From positions 62,001 through 126,000 of the forward strand of contig RCTD01000036.1 of assembly GCA_014898415.1 (NCBI GenBank): a stretch of DNA of 64,000 nucleotides. Direction: 5' to 3'. Below the pieces are notes generated by a model, which saw only the letters and a list, made by a program, of their open reading frames with translations, had not been told where the DNA came from and searched no databases. The first letter of the stretch is position 1; every line of letters begins with the position of its first letter. The position numbers and the translations under genes are program-made. Source of the stretch: Stromatinia cepivora (Eukaryota; Ascomycota; Leotiomycetes; Helotiales; Sclerotiniaceae). Below, piece by piece: positions 38,249 through 49,294 of the stretch.

Positions 38249-38625
38249 TTGATACCGAAATGAACTAGTTCACTAGCCAGTACCCCAGCCCCAACCAATA
38301 AACAAAGTTTTTATATCAATCAGTTCATATATGAATAAATAATTTTGAGATTACTTGCAAATAAATTAAGTTCATATAAAAATAATATATTTATTGAAGT
38401 TATAAGAGTAGAAGTGACAATAGTATTGATTAGTTTAAATTGTATTAAATATAAGGAATCTTATTCTACAGTAGAGATTTATTTTGTATATTTTGTTCAA
38501 GTTATATTGTATTATATAATTATTAATATATATTCGGATTCAGTATGTGATATTATTATTGAATTTTGTCTTTTATTAAATTATTAAATTATAAGATTGA
38601 TTTATTATGAAATATAATTATTCTT

Positions 38626-38844
38626 CTAAAGATACTTCTTACCGTAACCGTATTTTTGGACGACACTGAGACCTGTGGAGACTGAACAAGAGTCTACGAC
38701 GGAACAGGATGTTACGGAGACGGGATCACTATTACATGAACAAATCTCATAAATCCGGCATTGGGAGATATTGCAGCAGGTCAACCGCACGTTGAAGAGG
38801 AAGAGTATAGCACATGCCAGTTCATCGACCAAACCAGGCAACAA
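38626..38844 (-). pseudogene. Cys/Ser-rich ORF, possible remnant of a secreted protein
   Basis: A 72-codon frame with many Cys (CCNISQC, CSCN, SCSVVDSC) on the minus strand, opening with a TTG and not an ATG. The Ser/Thr/Val/Cys pattern resembles disulfide-rich tails of secreted fungal enzymes, but I cannot place it in a family. It may be a decayed exon. The AT-rich patch to its left suggests transposon damage nearby. Confidence 0.3.
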
Positions 38845-39271
38845 GCTTAAACCAATCTAGTTTTATCTCTGTTTCAATTCTTTATAAATATCCAATCAAC
38901 TCTACTGCATATCAACTTTATAGCCTTGAACGAAATAAACTTCCATGGGATAAACTTGCAAAGTCCCAGAATACTTAATGATTTGAATATTTCATATAGA
39001 TTGGAATTTTCAGATGATTACGAATCAAGAATCTCCTATCATGAAAGCGTGGTGACTATGGAAAACTTTGTGCACACATTCACTCATAATTAAAAATGCT
39101 ATACCTACCGTTCTACACATCTCATCATCATATCCCCACTTTCCCACACATTCTTTACCCAATACTTAAGAATTTCTCATCAAACTTCTCCGAAACTTAT
39201 CTGATATCGCGTCTAAACGAAGAGATCGTTCCCAAAGAATGAAATCAACCATAACGTTTTTGAGCTCTCTA

Positions 39272-39293
39272 CCCCCCCCCCCCCCCCCCCCCC
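39272..39293. repeat. Poly-C run, 22 bp
   Basis: Uninterrupted homopolymer in non-coding sequence. Its length may be uncertain because of sequencing error. Confidence 0.9.
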
Positions 39294-39885
39294 AACCAAA
39301 AAAAGCAGTATCTTCTGACAATATCTAAGAGATAATCACAAATTTTGGTTTGAGGCAAAATATAGCTATTTATTATCATTTATCACTGATCGAGACGCAT
39401 ATGCCCCCTTCTCCCTTCTATAATTTCTAATATCCTCCAGAATAACCATGACCAATTAATAGGCTGATTAATTAGAGCATCAAATCTATTATTCGAATTC
39501 AATTGATGGGCGGAATTCCCTGCTTCCCCCGGATACTCCAGTATAAAATGGATGGGCATCTACTTGGAGCCTCAAATTCAAATTACTGGTCAGATATGCT
39601 AATAAGCTGTCAACTAAGACGGGCTCATATATGAAACATTGAACTTGAGATATTGAAGCCGGTCTCTGGATAGCCAATGTTCTGATGTCCAGATATTCAT
39701 TAAACGCTGGTTCGTGACTTTCAAACCTTGAAGAGTTCTAACAATTGCATATCCAGATCAAATACCTGTTGAAAACTATAAGGGTAAAACTAAGAATAGA
39801 TTATTTTCGATATCACCTAAAGCTCCCTAACATTCATTAAATCGTAAGTATATTAATACACACAACAAAATACCCATCACCAAAA

Positions 39886-41253
39886 TTAATGATGTCCACC
39901 AACACTATCATACTCAGTACTTCCGAATCCAGTCCATCCATTAAAATCATCCGCAAATGTGACTGCCATAGACAAATATCTCTCATGTACATCTCCCCAG
40001 GTAAAAGCTGCTTCCTTCATTGCTCGTATTGCTTTCACATAATGTGGGTCAGTTGACCAAACACCATTGATAGCTTTATCTTCCACATATTTCCATCCCT
40101 TTCCTGGTTTTTGTTCAATGTCTTCGTTTATTTTCGGTCGCAATTGTGCACAGTATACGGTGATTGTGAATAACCACCATTGACGTATCAAACTCATTTG
40201 AAACCTTGCTGGGACGAAAGGAAGTAGAATTCGAACGGCATGGCTAGTGGTGAGAATATGTACCACAAAGAAATCGTATGCGTGAGTACCAGGTTTAACA
40301 GTCTGCACAAGCAAATTTACAGCAGCTTCTTGCGAATCTCGAAACTGTTTTTCGGGATCGGTAATGCTCCATGCGTTCCAATGCTCAAGTATAAAGTCCT
40401 CATGTTTCTCGAAAAGCTTGGTTATGTTGGAGGGCGATGGTTCATCTAAAACTCCATCTAATCGAGAGTCGGCATGTATTTTGTGAAGGATTTCTAGGGG
40501 CGAGGTTGTGCTATAGGTAGAGGCTTTGGTATAAGATGGATGATCGAGGTATTTATGCATGAAATCGTAGCAGGTCGATGTAAGGGAGAGGGCTTCGATG
40601 GCTAATTCGCGGCTATTTAATTCGACTGCGTAACCGAGATGGATAAGGGGGTGGCCGACTAAAATATTTGTTAGAATCAATGCGACAGAATAGATGACAT
40701 ACTTACGTCCTGAAGTCAAACCATTGACAAGAGGAGCTTTACCACTATAAAGATACTCCTCCACCAAAGCCTTCCAATCATAATTAAATTTCAAAGCAAG
40801 CTCATCCTCAAAGAAATCAACATATGCCCTTTGGTAAACCTTCTCTCCTAAAAAATCCCTCCAATCCGCATCGGTAATCTCCCCAGGGGAATCCTGCCAT
40901 TCCTCAAGACCTTTTGATTCCTCAGCATAAACTTTTTGTAACTGGTCGTAATCTGCCCCTAAAAGATATGCGGATCCTAGATGATGTGGTAAATGGTTGT
41001 GAAATCGATTGTGGTTGTAAAGGATTGAATGGTTAATGTGGTTCGATTTTAAGAGATGCTTCAAAGTTCTTGGTCTTTTCTCCGGAGCTGTTTCAATGTC
41101 ATGAATTTCAACTGATGGAAGAGTTATCGATTGTGTTGATGAACCAATAGTAGTATTGGCGATATATTTATAAATTCTGTTCGCAACAGGAACCCAATTT
41201 ATCATAGGAGCCGACATGATTGCTTGTTGTGTTGAAAGTCCATGAACTGACAT
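39886..41253 (-). CDS. Questin-oxidase-like (AflY/DUF4243) Baeyer-Villiger-type oxidase
   Basis: Two exons: 41253-40707 and 40658-39886. The intron 40659-40706 is 48 bp (GTAAGTATG to TTTTAG) and keeps the frame if unspliced. Splicing gives NGLTSGLGHPLIHLGYAVEL, the family's conserved G-x-HPLIHLGYA motif, so splicing is right. From the ATG at 41253 the product is about 439 aa; the open frame extends 43 codons further upstream but only to a TTG. Other family marks: HLPHHLGSAYLLGAD near residue 90, then HAYDFFVVHILTTSHAVRIL and QWWLFTITVYCAQLRP in the C-terminal half. Family members include questin oxidase and AflY of polyketide pathways, but many fungi have copies outside clusters, so the substrate is unknown. 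An upstream non-coding exon is possible. Confidence 0.8.
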   Translation of the reverse strand: MSVHGLSTQQAIMSAPMINWVPVANRIYKYIANTTIGSSTQSITLPSVEIHDIETAPEKRPRTLKHLLKSNHINHSILYNHNRFHNHLPHHLGSAYLLGADYDQLQKVYAEESKGLEEWQDSPGEITDADWRDFLGEKVYQRAYVDFFEDELALKFNYDWKALVEEYLYSGKAPLVNGLTSGRKYVIYSVALILTNILVGHPLIHLGYAVELNSRELAIEALSLTSTCYDFMHKYLDHPSYTKASTYSTTSPLEILHKIHADSRLDGVLDEPSPSNITKLFEKHEDFILEHWNAWSITDPEKQFRDSQEAAVNLLVQTVKPGTHAYDFFVVHILTTSHAVRILLPFVPARFQMSLIRQWWLFTITVYCAQLRPKINEDIEQKPGKGWKYVEDKAINGVWSTDPHYVKAIRAMKEAAFTWGDVHERYLSMAVTFADDFNGWTGFGSTEYDSVGGHH

Positions 41254-41464
41254 ACAGAACAAAAAGTGTGGGGAAATAAAAGCTGTGACGCAAGCTTTGT
41301 TGAGAGTGGCGTAGGTTTGTGGCTTGTGAAAGCGGACAGCATCACGGCATCGGAAAATCTCCAGTGCCGAGTAATGCAGCAATCACCTTGATATTTTATA
41401 GAACGCGTCGCGATAAATCAACCATGAAATTCAACCTCATGAGGTTATCAGCTTCTATCAAGCA
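41254..41464. promoter_or_regulatory. Short divergent promoter, questin-oxidase-like gene and E2-binding protein gene
   Basis: The two ATGs at 41253 (minus) and 41465 (plus) are 211 bp apart, so the genes share one promoter region. TATTTTATAG near 41393-41402 is the only TATA-like sequence noticed. Confidence 0.5.
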
Positions 41465-43025
41465 ATGCCTCCTATTAAGCCCTTGATATATGCAGAACTT
41501 CTGTCAAACATTCGTCAGATATCTATCCTCGCATTCTTAGATACACCATCTGATTCTTCTACAAAAGCTGAATTATTGGCCGATGGAACAATCTTGAGAT
41601 TGCATCATGCCGAACAGAATATTCAATTAATGCTTCCAGGCCAAGTGGTATCAAATTCAGGATTACGGGAGTTTCCCATTGGTAGCTCTGAGCTATCATG
41701 GCGTCTTCCTTTGACAGGAGACTTTCAACGAGCTGATGCAGATATTTCACAAACCATCGAAGCACCATGGTCAGCAAAAGATATGGTTATTGGTGAGCGA
41801 GTTCTCGAGTGCCGTAAGTGCTCTGCAACTATTGTGGAAGCAGATCGCATAAAAGAATGGAAAGATCTTCCGAGTGAAGGTTGGGCAGAAATGATGGATT
41901 TCTGGCATTGCCACAAGCCTTCGGATCATGCTGACCATAATCATGGAGAGGAGAATTTGGCCTCTACGAGAGGTTATGGGGCGAATACAAAGTTCACTGC
42001 ACAGGCTGGAATTGGATTCGTGGATCATTCAACTTTTCTTTTGGCAGAAAATGATTCTAATCTTCCTGTTGGAGGTAACGAGGTAAATTATAATTCCTAC
42101 CTTCTTTCACTTGTGGCCCTGATGTTTATGGGTATCAAGAAGGAGGCCAGACCCTTTTCTATAGGCTGGTCACCGATACAAATACCCAAGATCAAACACT
42201 TGTTGTTGCTCTGCTCCGGCAGCAACCAATTTTATTTACCCTCTTCTTCGGATTATGGGTTTATGGGTTGATTGGAGGCTCCCAAGCCTTGGCATTTCGA
42301 TTCACCGTATCTTCTTCGAGATTTTAGAAGTCACGGGATTAGAACAAGGGACATGATCTGACAGACTTTGGATTAAGTCACGTTTCAAGTAGTATGCCTT
42401 ATTCTAACAATTGTTTTGCTCACAGGTAAAGCGTCCTATTCATTGTGAAAACGGATGGTGTCTCGCTACGATTGGATATAGTGATCCTCAAAATGAAGGC
42501 ATAAGGCTTTTCAAGTGGAGCTTGCGAATGGGAACTTTCGAAGACTCTTTGTCATCCAGTCTTTCGAATATGGTTCTTGAGCCATCAATGGCTAAAATTA
42601 TTTCGGCTCAATTCTTAGGAATCATGAACTCGTCTTGTGTCTCCCGTTTACTTTTATTACCATCAACAGTGACATCGAAATACGGACCGGTTTACCCAGG
42701 TCTCAGTATTTGGATATTTAATCCCTCGATTAGATATACTGCTTCATACTTTTACTTTTCTAGGAAAATGCATATATCGGGGACACCTGGCAAACCTGGA
42801 ATCTTAGCCATGAAAATTCTCTGGAAACCCTGTGCTCCAATTAGGGATCCATCATCGGAAAATGAATCTATGGAGGAGCTGGAATTACCTGGAGATGTGC
42901 TACATGAATTTCGGCATTACTTAGAGGATGTCGCAAAAAGATACCTTCCACCAAGCGCAAGGAAGTTACAGGATTGGAATGTATCGCTTTTGGAAAGGTA
43001 CGAAGCAGCGGTAAAAGAGGAGTGA
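41465..43025 (+). CDS. UBE3D/Ipa1-type E2-binding HECT-like ubiquitin ligase
   Basis: Predicted E2-binding protein of the UBE3D/Ipa1 (HECT_2) family; yeast Ipa1 supports mRNA 3'-end processing. Exon 1 is 41465-42082, intron 42083-42425 (GTAAAT to CACAG, 343 bp) and exon 2 is 42426-43025, giving 405 aa, close to the usual 380-400. Marks: ECRKC (C116, C119) and FWHCHKP (about residue 145) as candidate zinc ligands, the HCENGWCLATIG pattern right after the splice, IRLFKWSL, then the late LSIWIFNP and AMKILWK strands and a helical C-terminus with LPPSARKLQDWNVSLL. The donor is chosen because it alone keeps phase 0 with the acceptor. The intron is long and holds unrelated open sequence, so a second small exon cannot be ruled out. 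Confidence 0.78.
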
Positions 43026-43109
43026 GTGATGGCGAGATAATCGACTGGCATTATCAAACATTTCATCGCTTGGCTTTTACAGCTTTCAAGCTTGATGCTA
43101 CAATAATAA

Positions 43110-44839
43110 TCATATATCTGCTGGTGGGATCGGATACCACTTATTAAAAATGAACCCTGGATCATACTTCCTCTTAATTTCTCTCAATCTTGCAAAATTC
43201 TCTCCAAAGATTTCCTGAACTCTTTCCGTTCCATCAGCCAAATTAACATTCGCGAGATTCCCACCCGATCCACGCACTTTCACTGATTCTTTGACTTTTC
43301 CCATCATGCTCTTCACTTCCTGTCTCATGATCGCGTGCGAAGCCTGGGAACTATCATACTGTGCCTCCATAACCACAGCTGCAGCTTTTCCACGCGCCGC
43401 CAGAGCAGTCGCTGGTGGGGATATCGAAGCAGAAACCTTGTAGGAGCGCATCTCGAGGACAATTCTCGAAGGTGCCACCGCGTCTCCATACTTATTAAGA
43501 AAGTCATCGAATTCTCGCACTAGTCTTTCCATGACACCCACATCCAAGGGATGCGGCATCAATGCATTCGTAGTCGAATAGTTTTGATGGGTTGGTGGTC
43601 CATCAACCATTTCTGATGGCTTAGTAACATCTGCATACGGCTTCATTGATACCGTAGACATGACAGGTCCCGGATCCCATAATGGGGCAGTAAGTTTACG
43701 TGCCTCATCTTCGGGTCCATCGTAGAATATGAGACCGACAGGATGGACGGCGTGCATCTGGTGCTGCGGGTCAGGGCTAGCAGGACACATAATTTACCAT
43801 CCGATTGTTCTGTGATGTCTTGAATGGAGTCGATGAGTCTGATGATTGTTTTTGTCTTATCCGGTGTGTACATGAGAGGACTACTAGAAATGCATGTTAG
43901 CATGTGCATTGCGCTAGCGCGGCATGAAAGACGGATCAAATTACCGGACCACTTCACCCTGATTCTGCACACGGTATGTGAAGTCTAGAACCACCCCAAA
44001 ATTCGACCCGCCTCCTCTGATTGCCCAGAACAAACGGAATTCTCTTCTTCGGAGCAGTTCAAGACAGTCCCATTTGCGACTGCCACTCTGGCTGAGAGTA
44101 GGTTATCAATGACTAAGCCGTATCGGCCTGTCAATGGGCTAGATCCGCTGCCTAGTGTGATGCTGCTAATACTTGTATATGTTAGAATATCTCGAGTTGG
44201 ACTTGGTGCAATGAGCATACCAGTATCGTTGGCCAGACCCATCACCACAGACAACCCTTCAAATACGACCATATTAGCTGAATACCAAGGATTTATGAGC
44301 AAGTTTGATTATCTACCTTGCAGCGGCGCTTCATAGCTTTACACCCTCCCTGCGCTGTGACGGCCATGTTTTCTCTATCAACCATAACCTGTTTAAGTCT
44401 GCGTAGATCTAAGCCAGGAATCAGCAAGTATTTAGCCCACGAAGTGCGGTTTCATTTATATACCGATTACAAGACCTTTTGTCGATGAAGCGCCATAGTA
44501 AATATGTCTGCCACCCGAAACTGCAAAATCAAGTTTCCATTTCTACACATATTGAAGGCATACCGATACGTCGTTCTCCGATTCACAGAATATAACGAGT
44601 GACTGAAAACATGTTATGTTAGCATGCTACAAGACAGTAATGACTAAGTTCGTTTAACTTACAGCATACTCGATAAAGGATTTATTGAAACGACCAATCG
44701 CTGCTAGGTAGGCTTCCCTATTGGCCTCACTCTAAATAAGTACGTCACCCGTGATGGCAGATTGCAGTTCCTCGACGGCATGGTCAGGAAGAGAATTTCC
44801 ACTGACTTGATGGATATCCGACTGAGTCTTTGAAGCCAT
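43110..44839 (-). pseudogene. FAD-linked oxidase (PCMH/BBE type), broken by stops and frameshifts
   Basis: A berberine-bridge-type FAD oxidoreductase reads from an ATG at 44839 (MASKTQSDIHQVSGN) through short exons to the BBE C-terminus near 43110 (QEIFGENFARLREIKRKYDP). The FAD-binding part is recognisable: FAVSGGRHIYYGASS, LRRLKQVMVD, SPLTGRYGLVIDNLLSA. Introns appear at about 44,599-44,661 and 44,415-44,474. Lesions seen: an in-frame TAG in the N-terminal exon after ITGDVLI, a TAG after CLQYV near 44,535, a one-base loss near 44,040 before the LFWAIRGGG stretch, and a frame change near 43,785 before the YDGPEDEARKL stretch. Both TAGs fit CAG to TAG, a CpA to TpA change. It converges with the E2-binding gene 84 bp away and adjoins UstYa-like remnants. 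Sequencing error could explain one indel but not all lesions. Confidence 0.8.
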
Positions 44840-45439
44840 CATGGGAAATTCTATTCGTGCCAAATTTTGAAGAGATAGTAGAAATTAGTGTACAAAGCTA
44901 AATGAAGTGTGAGCGAGAATGATGAAGCCGGCTTACGATGTGCAGTTTAGAAAACCTTTCGTCATACGGTATCTCGTATGCAGTCTTGTGGCGCAACAAA
45001 ACCTCTTGCCCACAAAACATGGCAGGGCGTTATAGTTCTGATCAAAATTTGTTTGAGACGTGGGGAATGGTTAAAATCACAGTAACGCGAAATGACGTTA
45101 TGTGCCGGAGGTATATGCCCTGGCTGCAAGGCTGTATGCTGTCTTAAAACGATCGGCACGATGCGACTTCAGCTATCTACATTGTACCACATGAAAACAA
45201 GGCGCGGAATTGGAAGCGTACGCAAGTGCAGATCATGAACAATGCCCTATTTTAACATAGCGACACATCTAGAGAGAATAACATGTGTGTCAAACAAGCC
45301 GTTGAAGCCTGAGTTCAACTCCACTCGCGTGGCCTTAAGCACTAGAAGGCAAACACTGTCTTAAAACTAGTTCTGATTATAGTAGAGAAATCGAGGGGAT
45401 CGCATCAGTGCATCAGTGCATCAGTCAATTTTTCCATCC
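44840..45439. other. Intergenic region, no gene seen
   Basis: 600 bp upstream of the broken oxidase. Composition is normal, frames are short and no homology was recognised. A run of GCATCAGT repeats lies near 45,406-45,426. Confidence 0.5.
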
Positions 45440-46110
45440 TCAAACATCCAATCCATCTGCCTTCGCAGCACTACAATGCCCGAAATGATCCAATAGAAGT
45501 CTCAGTTCTTCGCCATCTTCATAACAAGCATTATGTTCAGTAGCCCAGTCTCGAAGTACATTCCAATCTCTACATTGCCGTTCCTGCCCGTCACCACTTG
45601 TGTTCAGCCCCCATGAATACAATAACGTGTCCCCAGCTGCACACTGAATGTCCTGCGGAAAAGAATCAAAACAATGGTTGGAATGACCAATTGGATATGT
45701 GAAGGAAGTTTCTCCTCGCAATATCTCATAGAAAGTCTTTCTCACAATGACCTGTACCAGGGTCAGCCCAGTTTCTCGAATGGAATAATTCATTTTTTGG
45801 ACGTACCAGACAATGTAATTGATGATAGGCGTCGATCACATACACCATTTTGCTCGGGTCATTCGGGAGGCTCATTGAATCCGGCAGGTTTTTGGTTGAT
45901 GCAAGGCGTTGAGAGTTGGAGATGCAAGATGTGGATTAGCAATGTTAATTCATCACGTTTTAAATCCAAAGCTACGACATAGGTTACAACCATCGGGGTA
46001 GACTCACACGAGTAAAGGCTGAATATAAGAGTTGAGAAAACCATCCATCTCAAGGACCTTAAGAGGTGCGTTCTTTTCCCCTCAAAGGTCCGATAAAGTT
46101 CAAAAAGCAT
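45440..46110 (-). CDS. UstYa-like (DUF3328) protein, N-terminal part uncertain
   Basis: UstYa-family proteins catalyse oxidative cyclisation or related steps in fungal RiPP and other secondary-metabolite pathways. The C-terminal exon is 45751-45440; a GT-AG intron (45752-45806) joins it in phase 0 to an exon ending VIDAYHQLHCL, the first family HxxHC motif. The second motif follows as GHSNHCFDSFPQDIQC, then CAAGDTLL and a GDGQERQCRDW tail: the arrangement of the family. A membrane-helix-like MVFSTLIFSLYSC starts from an ATG at 46110, but the middle segment that the family normally has is short or broken here, and a TAA falls in the frame before STSCISNS. The gene may be intact with an exon I cannot place, or decayed. 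Confidence 0.6.
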
Positions 46111-46339
46111 TATATGTCAACATCCTACCCCCACCACAAGAAGGAGGCCGTCCAGATCTAGTTACCACTATTGGACAATACTTCTTACTCCTCATCTATC
46201 TTTCAAAAGAATGAGCGCCGACCCCCCGCACCGATTATCATTTTCGTCGTAACCATTCTTTCCATAACAAACATTATGACATTTGCGGACCTTCTCCATG
46301 AAAGAAAACATTAAAATTCAGATTTTGTGAGTGAGGAGG

Positions 46340-47025
46340 TTTCCAAACACACAAGGTTTCGATGGGGATCATCTCTTACTCAGCTCTTGTTAACCCCCCA
46401 ACTCGAACATGGGGGGAGTTCTATCCATACACTAGCTATAGTGATTCAAAGTGAACTGCTGTTGATCTGCTCTGGAATGATTTCGATATCGATGGTGTGG
46501 TTGCACTCAAGGATTGTTTGGCCAGGAAGCTCGACTTGCCTCTCGGACGAGAAATACCTTGTAAATCGTCAACAAGCAGGTTTGTTATTGACGCATTCCA
46601 TCAATTGTATTGTGTGGAGTATTAACCCTCTCTACTAGTGTGTTTTCTAACAAAGGTCTAGATATTTATCTGAACCTATACGAATCATTTAATAGAAGAA
46701 ACATTATCTCAGAATGTTTCCCATGCTCAAACATACCCATCACACACACTGCTTCGATGCCCTTCGTCAAGCTATCTTGTGTCGTGCAGATTCTACACCA
46801 CTTTATGTTCTTGAAAAATTTTCTATGCAGGGGATGGATAACGAAGGAGATGTGGCAACTGGAAGACACTTGAAACTTGGGTGGGCGTTTCTTGTTAAGT
46901 TGTTGAAGAAACGCGCGCTTGCGGTACAGAGCCGACATCATGTAAGATCTTACCATTTCGCCATTAACCGGCACAGAAAACACGGAAGGAGTACAATAAC
47001 TCTCCAGAATCATGCTACAAAATAA
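46340..47025 (+). pseudogene. UstYa-like (DUF3328) pseudogene
   Basis: Second UstYa-like copy, facing away from the first. The frame reads TWGEFYPYTSYSDSK, then an in-frame TGA near 46,450 where the coding pattern continues (TAVDLLWNDFDIDG). The first histidine motif reads FHQLYC where the family has HxxHC, and the second motif (HTHHTHCFDALRQAILCRAD) is in an exon near 46,727-46,790. The TGA fits CGA to TGA and the Tyr fits CAT to TAT, both C to T. The C-terminus diverges after about 46,870. No N-terminal membrane exon was found. Confidence 0.65.
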
Positions 47026-49150
47026 TCGAGATTATAGGATTGAGTACCTTTCATTTATACACGTGTACGCCATTTTTATTCAATGCTCAGCTCGTAGCAT
47101 TACGTCTTAGTTTTGACCGGCCCTTTGTTTATTAAAATCGTTCTGCTAAATTGTGAAATGTGCTCATCGTATATCCTGACTATGTGAATACACCTATATA
47201 GATTTTTGAGGTCAGTCAAAATGTCACAGTATTCGATTTCCACCTTTGAATAAAGATATCATGACCGCTGGTAAGTGGCACGGAAATCGTGGTGTAGAAT
47301 CCGAGTGTGCAAAAAACGTAATAGTAGAGAAAATGTTGAGCTCTCTACCAAGATACTTGGAATTAAAGATTGAAGTTCACTTCATCAGCTTCTCGATACA
47401 CTTATATTTTGAACTCCCGCATGCTTGAAATAGTATCAGTGTACTAAGTGCGATTACTCTATACGATGCGTGGTACATTTGAAGGAGTTTCTTACCGAGT
47501 GGTATTCGGAACAAGTCCTGAGATTGTAAATATTTCAAATACTATCGAGCCTTCTTGAACAGGAGGCTTTATTCATCTTTGTCGCATATCGCGATGGAGT
47601 AGATCATGTCAAAAGCATTGGCTGTGCCTACTACGACGGTCATTAATGGCGATGTGTTTCGACATCCTACAACCCATCTTCATCGAAGAATATTCTTTTT
47701 GCCTGTCCTTGATGCTGCAACGCTTTAAAGCCCAAATTACTCTTCAACCTGAAATTTCGTTGTTTGAATATACTTGCATATCTCCACAAAGAAGGATCTC
47801 TGATATTACGTGTTATCAATCACACCGATGACTTCAGAATCTACTAATCTTACAATACACCCACCAGAGTATCTATCCGCGGATAGGGGTGCGCAGGTGC
47901 CATACTTTCCCTTGTCCTTGAGACCTTTTTCGTAGGTCTTTACTTCATTTCACGTTTGATGCGCAAAATAGCAAAGGGCTGGGATATCTATCTCATGATT
48001 CCAGCCTATATTAGCTGTATGCCCAGCTTTTACCTCTATCGTAAACCCGCCTAGGCTTCTTTTTGCATTCATGAACAAATATCTTAATGAACTCAACCTC
48101 AATTTAATATGTGTGGATCTAACAAACCGCATCCTTTTTGTAAAGTCAAGTGGACTTGGACATCACACAGTATCTCATTCCACGAAGCAATTGATAATAA
48201 TACTCAAGTTGATATTCTCCATGCAGTTCATAAATTAAACTCCTGGGCATGCGTAATCACCCGCTAAACTCACCATCCTGGTATACGTTATATCAGCGAA
48301 TATTTATCATCCAAGTATATCGCCATGCAGTATGTAGTATTGCAGCGATTTATTCGCAACACTTTGGCAGACTGGGTTGCTCGGTCAGGTCAGTTCACTG
48401 TTTACAAATTAAACCGGTGGCGTAGCAATGGGATAAAACGAAGATGATACCTGACCTAGTGGGTGATGCATACTGAGACGCCAAAGAGCGCACAAATATT
48501 TCTTTACTTCAGCATCCGAGCCCCGCCCCTGTTGTATCCATCCATATCACAATCAACCCTACCACCCCCCATTATATAGCGCTACAGATGTATATGTCAA
48601 CACATCAGAAAACTGTTCCTATCACCACCACCTCTCTCAGAACCTATGGGCAGTCTGTATGTAATCTTATGATCGTTGAAGGTATCCTTTGCTAGTCTTC
48701 CACTAGTGTATCTAGACAGACTAACTTGTTCAAAATATCAATAGAATGATTACCGCGGCCTGAGATTCTCTCTTCCTAAATCTCTATCACTTTACGCATT
48801 ATAGCATTACAACCTCACAGATTTCTCATAGTACGGGGCGCAAATAACCACATGGATAACCATAAGCTAGATACATATGTATATCTCCTTGCCGCATACC
48901 TCCTTCCACTCCATTCTCTTCTCGAAGAATTTTCGATATTTCCCTATGGATATCTTTAACCTTACTTACGATCCTTTTCGCCTTCTATAAATCTAAAATG
49001 ATATTATATCCAGGAACAGAAGTAGAAGCAGATCAAACAGAACTCCACACTACTCGCTGCTCATAATACAAACACAATAAATCCATCGGAAATCCTGCGC
49101 AATTTGATTTGCTTCATCTTATGAATCTATGTTGATACTATTAGTTTCAA
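47026..49150. other. Region without recognised gene
   Basis: About 2.1 kb of near-normal composition with only short frames and no familiar motif on either strand. It may be decayed remains of the neighbouring cluster, but I cannot show that. Confidence 0.45.
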
Positions 49151-49294
49151 TTTCAGTTTCAGTTTCAGTTTCAGTTTCAGTTTCAGTTTCAGTTTCAGTT
49201 TCAGTTTCAGTTTCAGTTTCAGTTTCAGTTTCAGTTTCAGTTTCAGTTTCAGTTTCAGTTTCAGTTTCAGTTTCAGTTTCAGTTTCAGTTTCAA
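49151..49294. repeat. (TTTCAG)n hexanucleotide microsatellite, about 24 units
   Basis: Uninterrupted 6-bp array. Its Val-Ser (plus) and Glu-Thr (minus) translations are repeat artefacts with no gene context. Short (TAACAA)n units follow at about 49,295-49,310. Confidence 0.95.

Larger units (their letters stand above)
38249..39885. other. Intergenic region with AT-rich patch and poly-C run
   Basis: AT-rich at about 38,330-38,630, normal afterwards. It contains a Cys-rich open stretch (38,626-38,844, minus) and a run of 22 C at 39272-39293. No gene with recognisable homology. The 39,300-39,885 part precedes the stop of the questin-oxidase-like gene and includes its 3' UTR. Confidence 0.5.

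Noticed and set aside
41254..41382. 43-codon N-terminal extension of the questin-oxidase-like protein
   Set aside because: Starts at a TTG with no ATG in that stretch; probably 5' UTR.
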